A DNA stretch of 15,694 nt from JAQVUB01 sp033809415 (GCA_033809415.1 JAPXLT010000092.1:1-15694), one strand, 5' to 3'; positions 7,440 to 13,797 are shown, numbered from the stretch's first letter. Notes: generated by a model not told the origin, from the letters alone. Numbers and translations are program-made.

Positions 7440-8489
7440 ATGATTCGATATGAAAAGGTTGCTTTGGCGGGCTTTGCCTATGAACTGCCCGAAAACCGGG
7501 TAAGTTCAGCCGAAGTTGAAAAACAACTTTCCCCCTTATACGAACGTCTGCGTTTGCCGGAAGGACGTCTCGAGCTGATGACTGGCATCCAGGAACGACG
7601 CTTCTGGCATCCGGGCACCAATCCCAGCGTCGGGTCTGTACGTGCGGCCAAAAAACTACTTCGGGATACCGGTACGGTGCCGGACGAAATCGGCTGCCTT
7701 GTGCATTGTTCGGTTTCCCGGGATTTTGTCGAGCCGGCCACTTCTACGGTTGTTCATCGGGAATTGGGCTTGTGCAATGGCACGATCAATTTTGATATTT
7801 CCAATGCCTGCCTTGGCATGGTCTCCGGAATCATGGTATTGGCCAATATGATTGAACTGGGTCAGATCGAGTGCGGCCTGGCAGTCTGCGGCGAAAATTC
7901 CAGGCCTCTGCTGGAAAATACCATTCGAACGTTGAATGCTGATTTGTCTCTGACCCGTCAATCGGTCAAGGGACATTTTGCCTCGCTGACCATTGGTTCC
8001 GCAGCAGCGGCAGTACTGCTGAAGCGTTATACGCCCGGCAAAACCGCTCATCGCCTGCTGGCATGCGCCGCCAGCTCGGATTGCAGCAACAACCACCTTT
8101 GCCAAGGCGATGCATCCGGCGGCATGACCGATACAAGCGCTCCGCTGATGGAGACGGATTCGCAGGAGCTGCTGCAGCAGGGTGTACGGGTTGCAACCCA
8201 AATGTGGGAGAACCTGAAGAAGACTTCCGGCTGGAGCGAACAGACTCCGGATTTGATTTGTACTCACCAAGTAGGCAAATTCCACCGGGCGCTGCTCTAC
8301 AAAACTCTGCAACTTCCGCTGGAAAAAGATTTTTCGACGTTCCCGATTCTTGGAAACTGCGGCTCAGCTTCCCTACCAGCTACTTGTGCAATGGCTGCCG
8401 AGGAAGGACGCTTGCAGTTCGGCCACAAACTGCTTATGCTCGGCATCGGCAGCGGCATCAATGCCGCCGGCCTCGCCGTGCAATGGTAA
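7440..8489 (+). CDS. oleA: OleA-type thiolase (3-oxoacyl-ACP synthase III-like)
   Basis: Thiolase-fold condensing enzyme. OleA joins two long-chain acyl-CoAs head to head into a beta-keto acid in long-chain olefin or ketone formation. The 349-residue protein shares OleA landmarks from start to end: SVSRDFVEPAT with the OleA-type Glu98, FDISNACLG with nucleophile Cys124, CTHQVGKFH with His276, GNCGSASLP with Asn306 and the ending MLGIGSG. These resemble Xanthomonas OleA as I remember it more than FabH. The SRDxxEP motif carrying the OleA glutamate is the main reason for the call. The ATG directly abuts a repeat. No OleB, OleC or OleD gene is present here, so the product could be a ketone, or the partners may lie elsewhere. 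A divergent KASIII of unknown substrate remains possible. Confidence 0.8.
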   Translation: MIRYEKVALAGFAYELPENRVSSAEVEKQLSPLYERLRLPEGRLELMTGIQERRFWHPGTNPSVGSVRAAKKLLRDTGTVPDEIGCLVHCSVSRDFVEPATSTVVHRELGLCNGTINFDISNACLGMVSGIMVLANMIELGQIECGLAVCGENSRPLLENTIRTLNADLSLTRQSVKGHFASLTIGSAAAAVLLKRYTPGKTAHRLLACAASSDCSNNHLCQGDASGGMTDTSAPLMETDSQELLQQGVRVATQMWENLKKTSGWSEQTPDLICTHQVGKFHRALLYKTLQLPLEKDFSTFPILGNCGSASLPATCAMAAEEGRLQFGHKLLMLGIGSGINAAGLAVQW

Positions 8490-8511
8490 GATTTTTTAAC
8501 AACGAAAAGAC
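8490..8511 (+). repeat. Truncated CACGAAAA module after oleA
   Basis: GATTTTTTAACAACGAAAAG begins right after the TAA of oleA, the same position and orientation as at 4629 and 7400. It breaks off after one unit. Confidence 0.8.
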
Positions 8512-8516
8512 TTGAC

Positions 8517-8532
8517 GTGGGCTGCTGCCCAC
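8517..8532. other. Perfect hairpin GTGGGC-TGCT-GCCCAC
   Basis: A 6-bp GC-rich stem with a four-base loop. No T-run follows, so it is not a standard intrinsic terminator. Confidence 0.6.
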
Positions 8533-8537
8533 AACCC

Positions 8538-8581
8538 ACACGGACTTTACACGGACGGGACACGGACGGGACACGGACAGC
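8538..8581 (+). repeat. 11-bp tandem repeat (ACACGGACGGG)
   Basis: Four consecutive 11-bp units: ACACGGACTTT, ACACGGACGGG twice, ACACGGACAGC. The layout resembles the CACGAAAA module but with different unit sequence. Confidence 0.85.
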
Positions 8582-8637
8582 TGGTCAGCCGGATCGGCGA
8601 TGTTGGGATTAGCCATGAAAGGCGCGACATAATCTCT

Positions 8638-8775
8638 GTCCATCGTCCATCGTCCATCGTCCATCGTCCATCGTCCATCGTCCATCGTCCATCGTCCATC
8701 GTCCATCGTCCATTCAGCAGTCCATTCTTGTCCATTCAGTCCATCGTGTCCATTCTTGTCCCTGTCCATCGTCCA
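8638..8775 (+). repeat. GTCCATC heptad tandem array
   Basis: Positions 8638-8713 hold ten perfect GTCCATC units plus GTCCAT. Degenerate GTCCATT, CTTGTCC and GTCCATCGT words continue to 8775. The array lies about 50 bp before the aconitase start, in the same orientation as the degenerate version before lgt. Confidence 0.95.
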
Positions 8776-8783
8776 TAAAAAGT

Positions 8784-8821
8784 CTTTCCCAAAAAAGAAG
8801 AAGTTGGGTGAAAGTAGTACG
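8784..8821 (-). repeat. 38-bp hairpin repeat, copy 1
   Basis: On the - strand it reads CGTACTAC...CCCAA, a polypyrimidine stretch, then TTGGGAAAG. It matches 13401-13438 at 33 of 38 positions by hand alignment. CCCAA and TTGGG can pair around an 11-base pyrimidine loop, and in this copy flanking CTTTC/GAAAG-like bases extend the pairing. It sits immediately upstream of the aconitase ATG. Confidence 0.8.
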
Positions 8822-8825
8822 AACC

Positions 8826-10769
8826 ATGAATATCATTGAGAAGATTATCAAAGCGCACCTGATCGAGGGGTGCTGCCGCCCCGGCGAAGAAGTGAAAATC
8901 CGCATTGATCAGACGCTCTGCCAGGATGCCACTGGCACGATGGCTTTTCTGGAACTGGAAGCCATCGGTGTGGATCGTGTGAAAACGGAGTTGTCCGTGC
9001 AGTACATCGATCACAATACGAGCCAGTTCGGGCCGGAAAATGCCAATGATCATCTCTATTTGCAGAGCGTGTGCTCCGCCAAGGGAGTGCTTTTTTCACG
9101 TGCCGGCAATGGCATCTGCCATCAGGTACACCTCGAACGCTTCGGGGTGCCGGGCAAAACGCTGCTGGGTTCCGATTCACATACGCCAACTGGCGGCGGC
9201 ATCGGCATGCTGGCTATCGGCGCCGGCGGTCTGGATGTGGCGTTGGCCATGGCCGGCGAACCTTTCAAACTGACTTTCCCGGCTGTGACCGGCATCCGCC
9301 TTACTGGTTCGCTGAAGCCTTGGGTTTCAGCCAAGGATGTTATCCTAAAAGTGCTTTCCATTTTGGGCAGCAAGGGAAATGTCGGCACTGCTGTCGAGTA
9401 TTTCGGCCCTGGCGTGGCTACCTTGAGTGTGCCTGAACGCGCAACGATAACAAATATGGGCGCAGAACTAGGCGTGACTACCTCGATCTTCCCCTCCGAT
9501 GAAACAACGTTGGCTTTTCTGAAGGCTGAAGGGCGCGCGGATTCCTGGACCCCTCTGGCACCCGATCCGGATGCGCAGTATCAGAAAATCATCGAGATTG
9601 ATCTTTCCTCGGTCGAACCGATGGCGGCCTGTCCCTCGAATCCCGGGAATGTGAAGCCGCTCCTCGAATGTGCGGGGATTCCGGTCGGTCAGGTGCTGAT
9701 CGGTTCCTGCACTAATAGTTCCTTGAAAGATTTGCAGTTGGTTGCGGCTATGCTCAAGGGGCGCAAAATCCACCCGGATATTTCTCTGGGGATTGCTCCC
9801 GGCAGCCGACAGGTGTTACAGATGCTCAGTGAGGACGGCTCGCTGGCAATCATGCTCGCGGCTGGCTGCCGGATTCTGGAGTCCGCTTGTGGTCCCTGCA
9901 TCGGTCAGGGTTTCAGTCCTGCATCCGGTACGGTCAGCGTGCGTACTTTCAACCGGAATTTCCTGAACCGTACCGGAACAAAGAATGATCAATGTTATCT
10001 GGTCAGTCCGGAAACCGCTGTTGCCACAGCTTTGACCGGCAAGCTTTCCGATCCGCGAACGGTTGCTGCCGATCTTGGTCTGGCATATCCGCAATGGCAG
10101 ATGCCGATTCGTTTCCGCATTGATGACAGCATGATCCAGCAGCCCGCGCCGCTTGGCACTGCTGTCGAGATCATTCGCAAAGAGACCATTGGCGAACCAC
10201 CGCATGGCTCTCCCTTGCCGGAAAATCTCGATGGCGAGGTTTTGTTGCATCTCGAGGATAAGATCACGACGGATCATATCATGCCGGCGGGTGCCAATCT
10301 CAAATATCGCAGCAATATTCCGCGTTATGCTCAAGTAGTCTTTGAGTGTTTCAATCGGGAAGGCGAACCGACGTTTGCCGAGCGTGCTGCCGCTGTCCGC
10401 GACCAGGGCAGGGCGGGGATCATTGTCGCCGGCGAAAGTTACGGACAGGGTTCCTCCCGTGAGCATGCTGCGATCTGCCCGATGTATCTCGGTGTGCGCG
10501 TGGTCATCGCTTTCTCCATCGAACGCATCCACGCTGCAAACCTGATCAATTTCGGAATCCTTCCGTTGCAGTTCAGCAAAGCCGAAGACTATCAGCTGCT
10601 GACACAAGGAACCAGCATCAAAATCAACAACCTGCCTGCACAAATCCGGGCAGGAACATCCATAGCCGCCGAATGTGAGAAGAATGGTGTCAAGCAGACG
10701 ATCACTTTGCAGCATCAGCTCTCGAACGAAGACGCCGAACTGGTCATCCGCGGTGGCAAACTCGCCTGA
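8826..10769 (+). CDS. acn: Aconitate hydratase, Aquifex-type single-chain
   Basis: [4Fe-4S] enzyme interconverting citrate and isocitrate in the TCA cycle. The 647-residue length fits the shorter aconitase class of the Aquifex type rather than the ~890-residue AcnA/AcnB. Visible are SDSHTPTGGGIGMLAIGAGG, GSCTNSS with cluster ligand Cys295, and ACGPCIGQG with ligands Cys355 and Cys358. The C-terminal swivel domain has KITTDHIMPAG and ESYGQGSSREHAA. I chose ATG at 8826 (MNIIEKIIKAH); an in-frame GTG at 8808 cannot be excluded and would read through part of the 38-bp repeat. No good Shine-Dalgarno is seen. It ends the long rightward block; a G-rich array starts ten bases after the stop. A related hydro-lyase such as homoaconitase is possible but less likely. 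Confidence 0.9.
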   Translation: MNIIEKIIKAHLIEGCCRPGEEVKIRIDQTLCQDATGTMAFLELEAIGVDRVKTELSVQYIDHNTSQFGPENANDHLYLQSVCSAKGVLFSRAGNGICHQVHLERFGVPGKTLLGSDSHTPTGGGIGMLAIGAGGLDVALAMAGEPFKLTFPAVTGIRLTGSLKPWVSAKDVILKVLSILGSKGNVGTAVEYFGPGVATLSVPERATITNMGAELGVTTSIFPSDETTLAFLKAEGRADSWTPLAPDPDAQYQKIIEIDLSSVEPMAACPSNPGNVKPLLECAGIPVGQVLIGSCTNSSLKDLQLVAAMLKGRKIHPDISLGIAPGSRQVLQMLSEDGSLAIMLAAGCRILESACGPCIGQGFSPASGTVSVRTFNRNFLNRTGTKNDQCYLVSPETAVATALTGKLSDPRTVAADLGLAYPQWQMPIRFRIDDSMIQQPAPLGTAVEIIRKETIGEPPHGSPLPENLDGEVLLHLEDKITTDHIMPAGANLKYRSNIPRYAQVVFECFNREGEPTFAERAAAVRDQGRAGIIVAGESYGQGSSREHAAICPMYLGVRVVIAFSIERIHAANLINFGILPLQFSKAEDYQLLTQGTSIKINNLPAQIRAGTSIAAECEKNGVKQTITLQHQLSNEDAELVIRGGKLA

Positions 10770-10779
10770 AACCGGGATA

Positions 10780-10849
10780 GGGTGCGGGGTGAAGGGTGAA
10801 GGGTGAAGGGTGAAGGGTGAAGGGTGAAGGGTGAAGGGTGAAGGGTGCG
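10780..10849 (+). repeat. G-rich heptad array (GGGTGAA)
   Basis: Ten 7-bp units in register: one GGGTGCG, eight identical GGGTGAA (10787-10842), one GGGTGCG. The G-rich strand is the mRNA-like strand of aconitase, so a read-through transcript could form a G-quadruplex. Confidence 0.96.
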
Positions 10850-10865
10850 GGTTTAAAAAGTGGCG

Positions 10866-10880
10866 CAACCGTCCCGGTTG
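10866..10880. other. Small hairpin CAACCG-TCC-CGGTTG
   Basis: A perfect 6-bp stem with a three-base loop downstream of the GGGTGAA array. No T-run follows, so it is a weak terminator candidate at best. Confidence 0.45.
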
Positions 10881-11001
10881 TGATGGTGTCTTTAGTCTTT
10901 TGCTGCTGAATGGCAGGGTGCAGGGCGGCGGGGCAATACTCTTTACTTAATGTTTTGTTAACCCTGTTACAAACATACCAACTCAACTCCGTAAAGCCGA
11001 C

Positions 11002-11030
11002 CTTGGCGTTCTTGGCGTCTTGGCGGTTCA
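11002..11030 (-). repeat. Three-unit CTTGGCG repeat
   Basis: CTTGGCGTT, CTTGGCGT, CTTGGCGG, then TTCAA. On the - strand it reads TTGAACCGCCAAGA followed by two more CGCCAAG units. That is the same syntax as the CACGAAAA module: AACC, then three short similar units. It lies in tandem with copy B, in the same orientation. Confidence 0.75.
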
Positions 11031-11044
11031 ATGATGAGGCGCCA

Positions 11045-11137
11045 AACCGCAAATCCGCATGCCATCCCATCCGTCAAAGCAGCAACCCTATAGAAAAATT
11101 TCGTGCCTTTTCGTGTATTTCGTGGTTAAAAAATCTT
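11045..11137 (-). repeat. Composite dispersed repeat, copy B
   Basis: The best-preserved copy. On the + strand it reads AACCGCAAATCCGCATGCCA, then CCATCCGTCAAAGCAGCAA, CCTATAG, TTCGTGCC, TTTTCGTGTA, TTTCGTGGTTAAAAAATCTT. It is inverted relative to the kinase gene, whose proposed start lies 36 bp downstream. Confidence 0.88.
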
Positions 11138-11173
11138 AAGTAGCGAGTGTTGCCCTGCCCCCCTTCTATAATC

Positions 11174-11983
11174 ATGTCAAACAGTAAAATTTCATATCGC
11201 ACTAAGAGTCCATTTGCCGAAGGTGGCATGGCATTGCTGTATTCGATCATAACCAGCGACGGACAGTCGGCCATCCTTCGGGAACTTAGAGGTCGTTATG
11301 TCTTCCGGTTCGGCGTCCGGGCACGTTTCATCCGGGGACTTAAAATCCGGGCGAGCCTCACCCCGCATCCCAATCTGGCCAACTCTCTCGAGATGGGCAG
11401 CAGCTGGTTCAAACCCTATGAAATCATCGAAAAGGTGCCGGGGTGCAATCTCCGGATATTGATCAACAGACGGGACGAAGCGATTCGCATCCACCGCGAG
11501 GAACTCCTGATTGCCGCAGCCAAAGGCTTGGCTTACATGCATCAGAATCAAATCCTCCACTTGGATGTCAAGCCGGAAAACTTTCTGGTGGATACTGCCG
11601 ACCGCGTTAACCCAGTGGTCAAGCTGACGGATTTCGACCTGGCCTGCCCTGTCGAACAGGCCAGAAGTACCCGTCGAGTCGGCACTCCGGCTTACATGGC
11701 ACCGGAACAACTCCGCTCGAAAATCTCCCTGAAGACCTCCGACGTCTTCGCTTTCGGAGTCATGTCCTACCAGCTCTGCAGCGGACGTTTCCCATTCTCG
11801 GGGAATTCCGAACAACAAACCCTGCGTAACCAGTCCGATGAAACTACTAAACCAAGACCCCTCAGCGATTTCGTAAAAGATATTTCCCCAAGACTCGAAC
11901 GCGTCATCATGCGTAGCCTGGCAAAACGCACCCAGGAACGATACCCCGACATGAACGCTTTCCTCAATGACCTGACAGGCTGA
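11174..11983 (+). CDS. Small Ser/Thr protein kinase-like protein with altered ATP-site residues
   Basis: Hanks-type kinase domain with almost nothing else in 269 residues: no membrane segment or sensor domain. The catalytic half is intact: HLDVKPEN with Asp131, Lys133 and Asn136, Mg-binding Asp153 in DFD (usually DFG), and GTPAYMAPE at 170-178. The N-lobe is unusual. The glycine loop is AEGGMA, the VAIK lysine position appears as Arg36 (AILRELRG) and the alpha-C glutamate position as Gly55 (RFIRGLKIRASL). The region 36-60 is very Arg-rich. It may be a weak or non-canonical kinase, or a pseudokinase. The ATG at 11174 gives MSNSKISYR; a GTG at 11147 is in frame, and neither has a clear Shine-Dalgarno. 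It converges on the DUF4143 ATPase gene, with repeats on both sides. Confidence 0.82.
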   Translation: MSNSKISYRTKSPFAEGGMALLYSIITSDGQSAILRELRGRYVFRFGVRARFIRGLKIRASLTPHPNLANSLEMGSSWFKPYEIIEKVPGCNLRILINRRDEAIRIHREELLIAAAKGLAYMHQNQILHLDVKPENFLVDTADRVNPVVKLTDFDLACPVEQARSTRRVGTPAYMAPEQLRSKISLKTSDVFAFGVMSYQLCSGRFPFSGNSEQQTLRNQSDETTKPRPLSDFVKDISPRLERVIMRSLAKRTQERYPDMNAFLNDLTG

Positions 11984-11989
11984 ATCTTC

Positions 11990-12089
11990 GCAAAACTCCA
12001 TCCGATTTTTAGGGGTAATGCCGCAAAACTCCATCCGATTTTTAGGGATAATGCCGCAAAACTCCATCCGATTTTTAGTGCAGAATGCC
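11990..12089 (+). repeat. 33-bp tandem repeat, three units
   Basis: Units at 11990-12022, 12023-12055 and 12056-12089 each begin GCAAAACTCCATCCGATTTT, then TAG. The first two differ at one base (GGGG or GGGA). The third diverges after TTTTTAG and is one base longer. It begins six bases after the kinase stop and lies between two convergent genes. Confidence 0.95.
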
Positions 12090-12121
12090 AAAAAGTCGTT
12101 CGAATAATTAGGAGAATCTTT

Positions 12122-12140
12122 AAAAACACCTCTTGTTTTT
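12122..12140. terminator. Weak bidirectional terminator candidate
   Basis: AAAAACA and TGTTTTT form a perfect but A/T-rich 7-bp stem with a five-base loop between the convergent kinase and ATPase genes. The T-run is part of the stem, so efficiency is doubtful. Confidence 0.3.
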
Positions 12141-12158
12141 TAGTATTTCCGGACAGTT

Positions 12159-13328
12159 TCAGGTGAAGTTCCACCAGTCCGATGGTTTTGTCGAGGTGAC
12201 TGTCTTCACTGGAACGCCGTATGCATTTTGAAATGCGGTGCGCCCTGCTCGTTTTTTCCCCCATTTGATTTCGTAAGGTTCAAGCTGTTCGCCGCGTTTG
12301 ATCACAAGATCGACTTCTGCTTTATCCTTGTTGCGCCAGAAATAGAGTTCGGCGGGATGCAGATCGAGCAGGTTCCGTTTGGCTGTTTCCGCAACCAGAT
12401 AATTTTCGAAGAGATTGCCGATGTCCGGACGGTTCTCATTCAAGTCGAACGCATTCAGTAGCGCATTGCGGATGCCGGTATCCCAGAAGAAGATTTTTTT
12501 GTTTTTTATGATTTCCTTGCGGGGATTGGTGCTGTAGGTCGGCAAGCGGAACAGGACGAAGGTTTCCTCCAGCAGATCAAGATAACGATCTACTGTGGAC
12601 CTTGCCATGCCCAGTTGCTGCGCCAGTTCATTGACGGAAACCTCAGAACCGACCTGATGCGCAAGCAAGGTCAACAGCCGACGGAGCATGTATGGTGTCT
12701 TCACCAGCCCGCCTTGCAGGATGTTTCTCCAGAGGTAATCCCCGGAAAGTTCACGTAATAATTTTATTTTATCATCAGAAACTACTACTTCCGGATAACC
12801 GCCGAAGACCATTGACTTCAGCAGGAAAACACGGAATTGCGCTGCAAAATGCTCTTCAATAATCGACAAGGTATATTCCGACCGGTACCAGCCTTCCGCT
12901 TGCAAAGCTTCCTGCATCAGTAGCGGTGGCAATAGAATTTTATGGTTGCGCCCGGTCAAACTCTCTGATGACTGGGAAAGCAAAGACAGGCTGGATGAAC
13001 CAAGCAAGACGAATTTCACCGGCAATTTCGAGTCATACCAGTCCTTGACAATCCGGGCGGCTTCAGGTACACGCTGCGCTTCGTCGATAACCAAGATTTC
13101 CGGAGAACCCAATGACTTCATGCCGTCCGCCGGAGGCAGGACAGATGCGGCATTGAAGCGGGAAACATCATAGGGGACATCAAAGTTCAACAGCACCACT
13201 TTACGGTGCTTCAACGCTTCGGAAACAAGCGTCGTTTTACCTACCTGGCGGGCACCGGTCAAAATGGCAACTTTCCCACTGTCAATGATCCGCAGAAATT
13301 CAGACGTGGCAGCTCTGGAAATATACAT
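12159..13328 (-). CDS. AAA+ ATPase with DUF4143 and nuclease-like C-terminus
   Basis: Member of the widespread AAA/DUF4143 family of uncertain role, often carried in accessory regions. The 389-residue protein has Walker A GARQVGKTT (25-33), Walker B ILVIDEAQ (78-85), a sensor-like FVLLGSSSLSLL, the GGYPEV motif, a helix-turn-helix-like stretch VNELAQQLGMARSTVDRYL (232-250) and GNLFENYLVAE (304-314). The C-terminal AEVDLVI...PYEIKWGK supplies Asp340, Glu353 and Lys355, a PD-(D/E)XK-like pattern. The ATG at 13328 has AGGGAT six bases upstream. It converges with the kinase gene and stands alone, flanked by repeats. It looks full length. No partner antitoxin or defence gene is visible next to it, and its substrate is unknown. 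Confidence 0.9.
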   Translation of the reverse strand: MYISRAATSEFLRIIDSGKVAILTGARQVGKTTLVSEALKHRKVVLLNFDVPYDVSRFNAASVLPPADGMKSLGSPEILVIDEAQRVPEAARIVKDWYDSKLPVKFVLLGSSSLSLLSQSSESLTGRNHKILLPPLLMQEALQAEGWYRSEYTLSIIEEHFAAQFRVFLLKSMVFGGYPEVVVSDDKIKLLRELSGDYLWRNILQGGLVKTPYMLRRLLTLLAHQVGSEVSVNELAQQLGMARSTVDRYLDLLEETFVLFRLPTYSTNPRKEIIKNKKIFFWDTGIRNALLNAFDLNENRPDIGNLFENYLVAETAKRNLLDLHPAELYFWRNKDKAEVDLVIKRGEQLEPYEIKWGKKRAGRTAFQNAYGVPVKTVTSTKPSDWWNFT

Positions 13329-13330
13329 GC

Positions 13331-13370
13331 TATATCCCTATTTTTGATACTTGACAGTACAATATATCCC
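13331..13370. promoter_or_regulatory. Direct repeat TATATCCC upstream of the ATPase start
   Basis: TATATCCC occurs at 13331-13338 and again at 13363-13370, 32 bp apart, about three helical turns. On the - strand both read GGGATATA, and the gene-proximal one overlaps the ribosome binding site. It could be an operator, but no clear promoter hexamers were found with it. Confidence 0.3.
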
Positions 13371-13400
13371 ATACTTTTGCAAAGTCAAACATATAAATTT

Positions 13401-13438
13401 CGCACTACTATTGCCCAATTTCTTCTTTTTTGGGAAAG
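13401..13438 (+). repeat. 38-bp hairpin repeat, copy 2
   Basis: CGCACTACTATTGCCCAA, a pyrimidine tract, then TTGGGAAAG. It matches the inverted copy at 8784-8821 at 33 of 38 positions, and the CCCAA/TTGGG stem and pyrimidine loop are preserved. It lies about 70 bp upstream of the ATPase start, pointing away from it. Confidence 0.8.
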
Positions 13439-13506
13439 GTTTCCGGAAATCTCATTCGTAAGTCATTTACATACAAGCATTTGCCCGATAGGTTCGTCTG
13501 ATTGTG

Positions 13507-13591
13507 GTGCCTTTACAAGGCACTGTCTTTGGGTGATTTTCTCACCCCAGGCTAAAGCCAGGGGTTAAGCATGGTTAAGCGCCTACGGCGC
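13507..13591. repeat. Cluster of REP-like small hairpins
   Basis: Four inverted repeats in 85 bp: GTGCCTT/AAGGCAC with loop TAC (13507-13523); GGGTGA/TCACCC (13531-13547); CCCC-A-GGCT/AGCC-A-GGGG with a two-base loop (13545-13564); GCGCC/GGCGC with loop TAC (13579-13591). The second and third overlap and cannot form together. The CCCC...GGGG one resembles REP-type elements common in many bacterial intergenic regions. Confidence 0.75.
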
Positions 13592-13648
13592 AAAGCATTA
13601 TGCCGATCCGGCTGATTTGACCGATTCGTCGGAAAAAACAACAGCCAA

Positions 13649-13797
13649 AACCACAAATTCGCATGCCATTCCATCCGTCGAAGCAGCAACCCTAAAAAAA
13701 TTCCGCGCTTTCCGTGCTTTCCGTGGACAAAAAAATAGGTTGTGGACGTTAGGCTACGCCAAGTCTTTTCGTGTGGTTCGTGGTTAAAAAGTCTTAT
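13649..13797 (-). repeat. Composite dispersed repeat, copy C (interrupted)
   Basis: AACCACAAATTCGCATGCCA, then CCATCCGTCGAAGCAGCAA and CCCTAAAAAAA match copies A and B. The unit block is diverged to CCGCGCTTT, CCGTGCTTT, CCGTGG. After about 30 unrelated bases a second block follows (13762-13797: CTTTTCGTGTGG, TTCGTGGTTAAAAAGTCTT), as if two related modules were joined. Confidence 0.8.

Larger units (their letters stand above)
8490..8825. other. Repeat-filled gap between oleA and aconitase
   Basis: No credible gene lies in these 336 bases. In order they hold a truncated CACGAAAA module directly after the oleA stop (8490-8511), a GTGGGC/GCCCAC hairpin, an 11-bp tandem repeat, a stretch with no recognised element (8582-8637), the GTCCATC array, and the 38-bp hairpin element ending four bases before the aconitase ATG. 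Confidence 0.85.
10770..11173. other. Repeat-filled gap between aconitase and kinase
   Basis: No credible gene lies in these 404 bases. They hold the GGGTGAA array (10780-10849), a small hairpin (10866-10880), a short G-rich remnant (10916-10933), a CTTGGCGTT-type three-unit repeat (11002-11030) and composite repeat copy B (11045-11137). Reading frames across it are made of the repeats themselves. Confidence 0.8.

Noticed and set aside
8517..8532. Intrinsic terminator after oleA
   Set aside because: The stem is good, but there is no T-run after it on either strand.
8638..8713. Possible CRISPR array
   Set aside because: The repeats are seven bases with no spacers and there are no cas genes in the window, so this is a simple tandem array.
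9816..10868. A 350-codon open frame on the - strand
   Set aside because: It is antisense to the aconitase, and its first ~30 codons are the GGGTGAA array read backwards.
11166..11171. A perfect TATAAT just before the kinase ATG
   Set aside because: It ends two bases before the ATG, so transcription would start inside the gene, and no -35 box lies at 16-18 bp.
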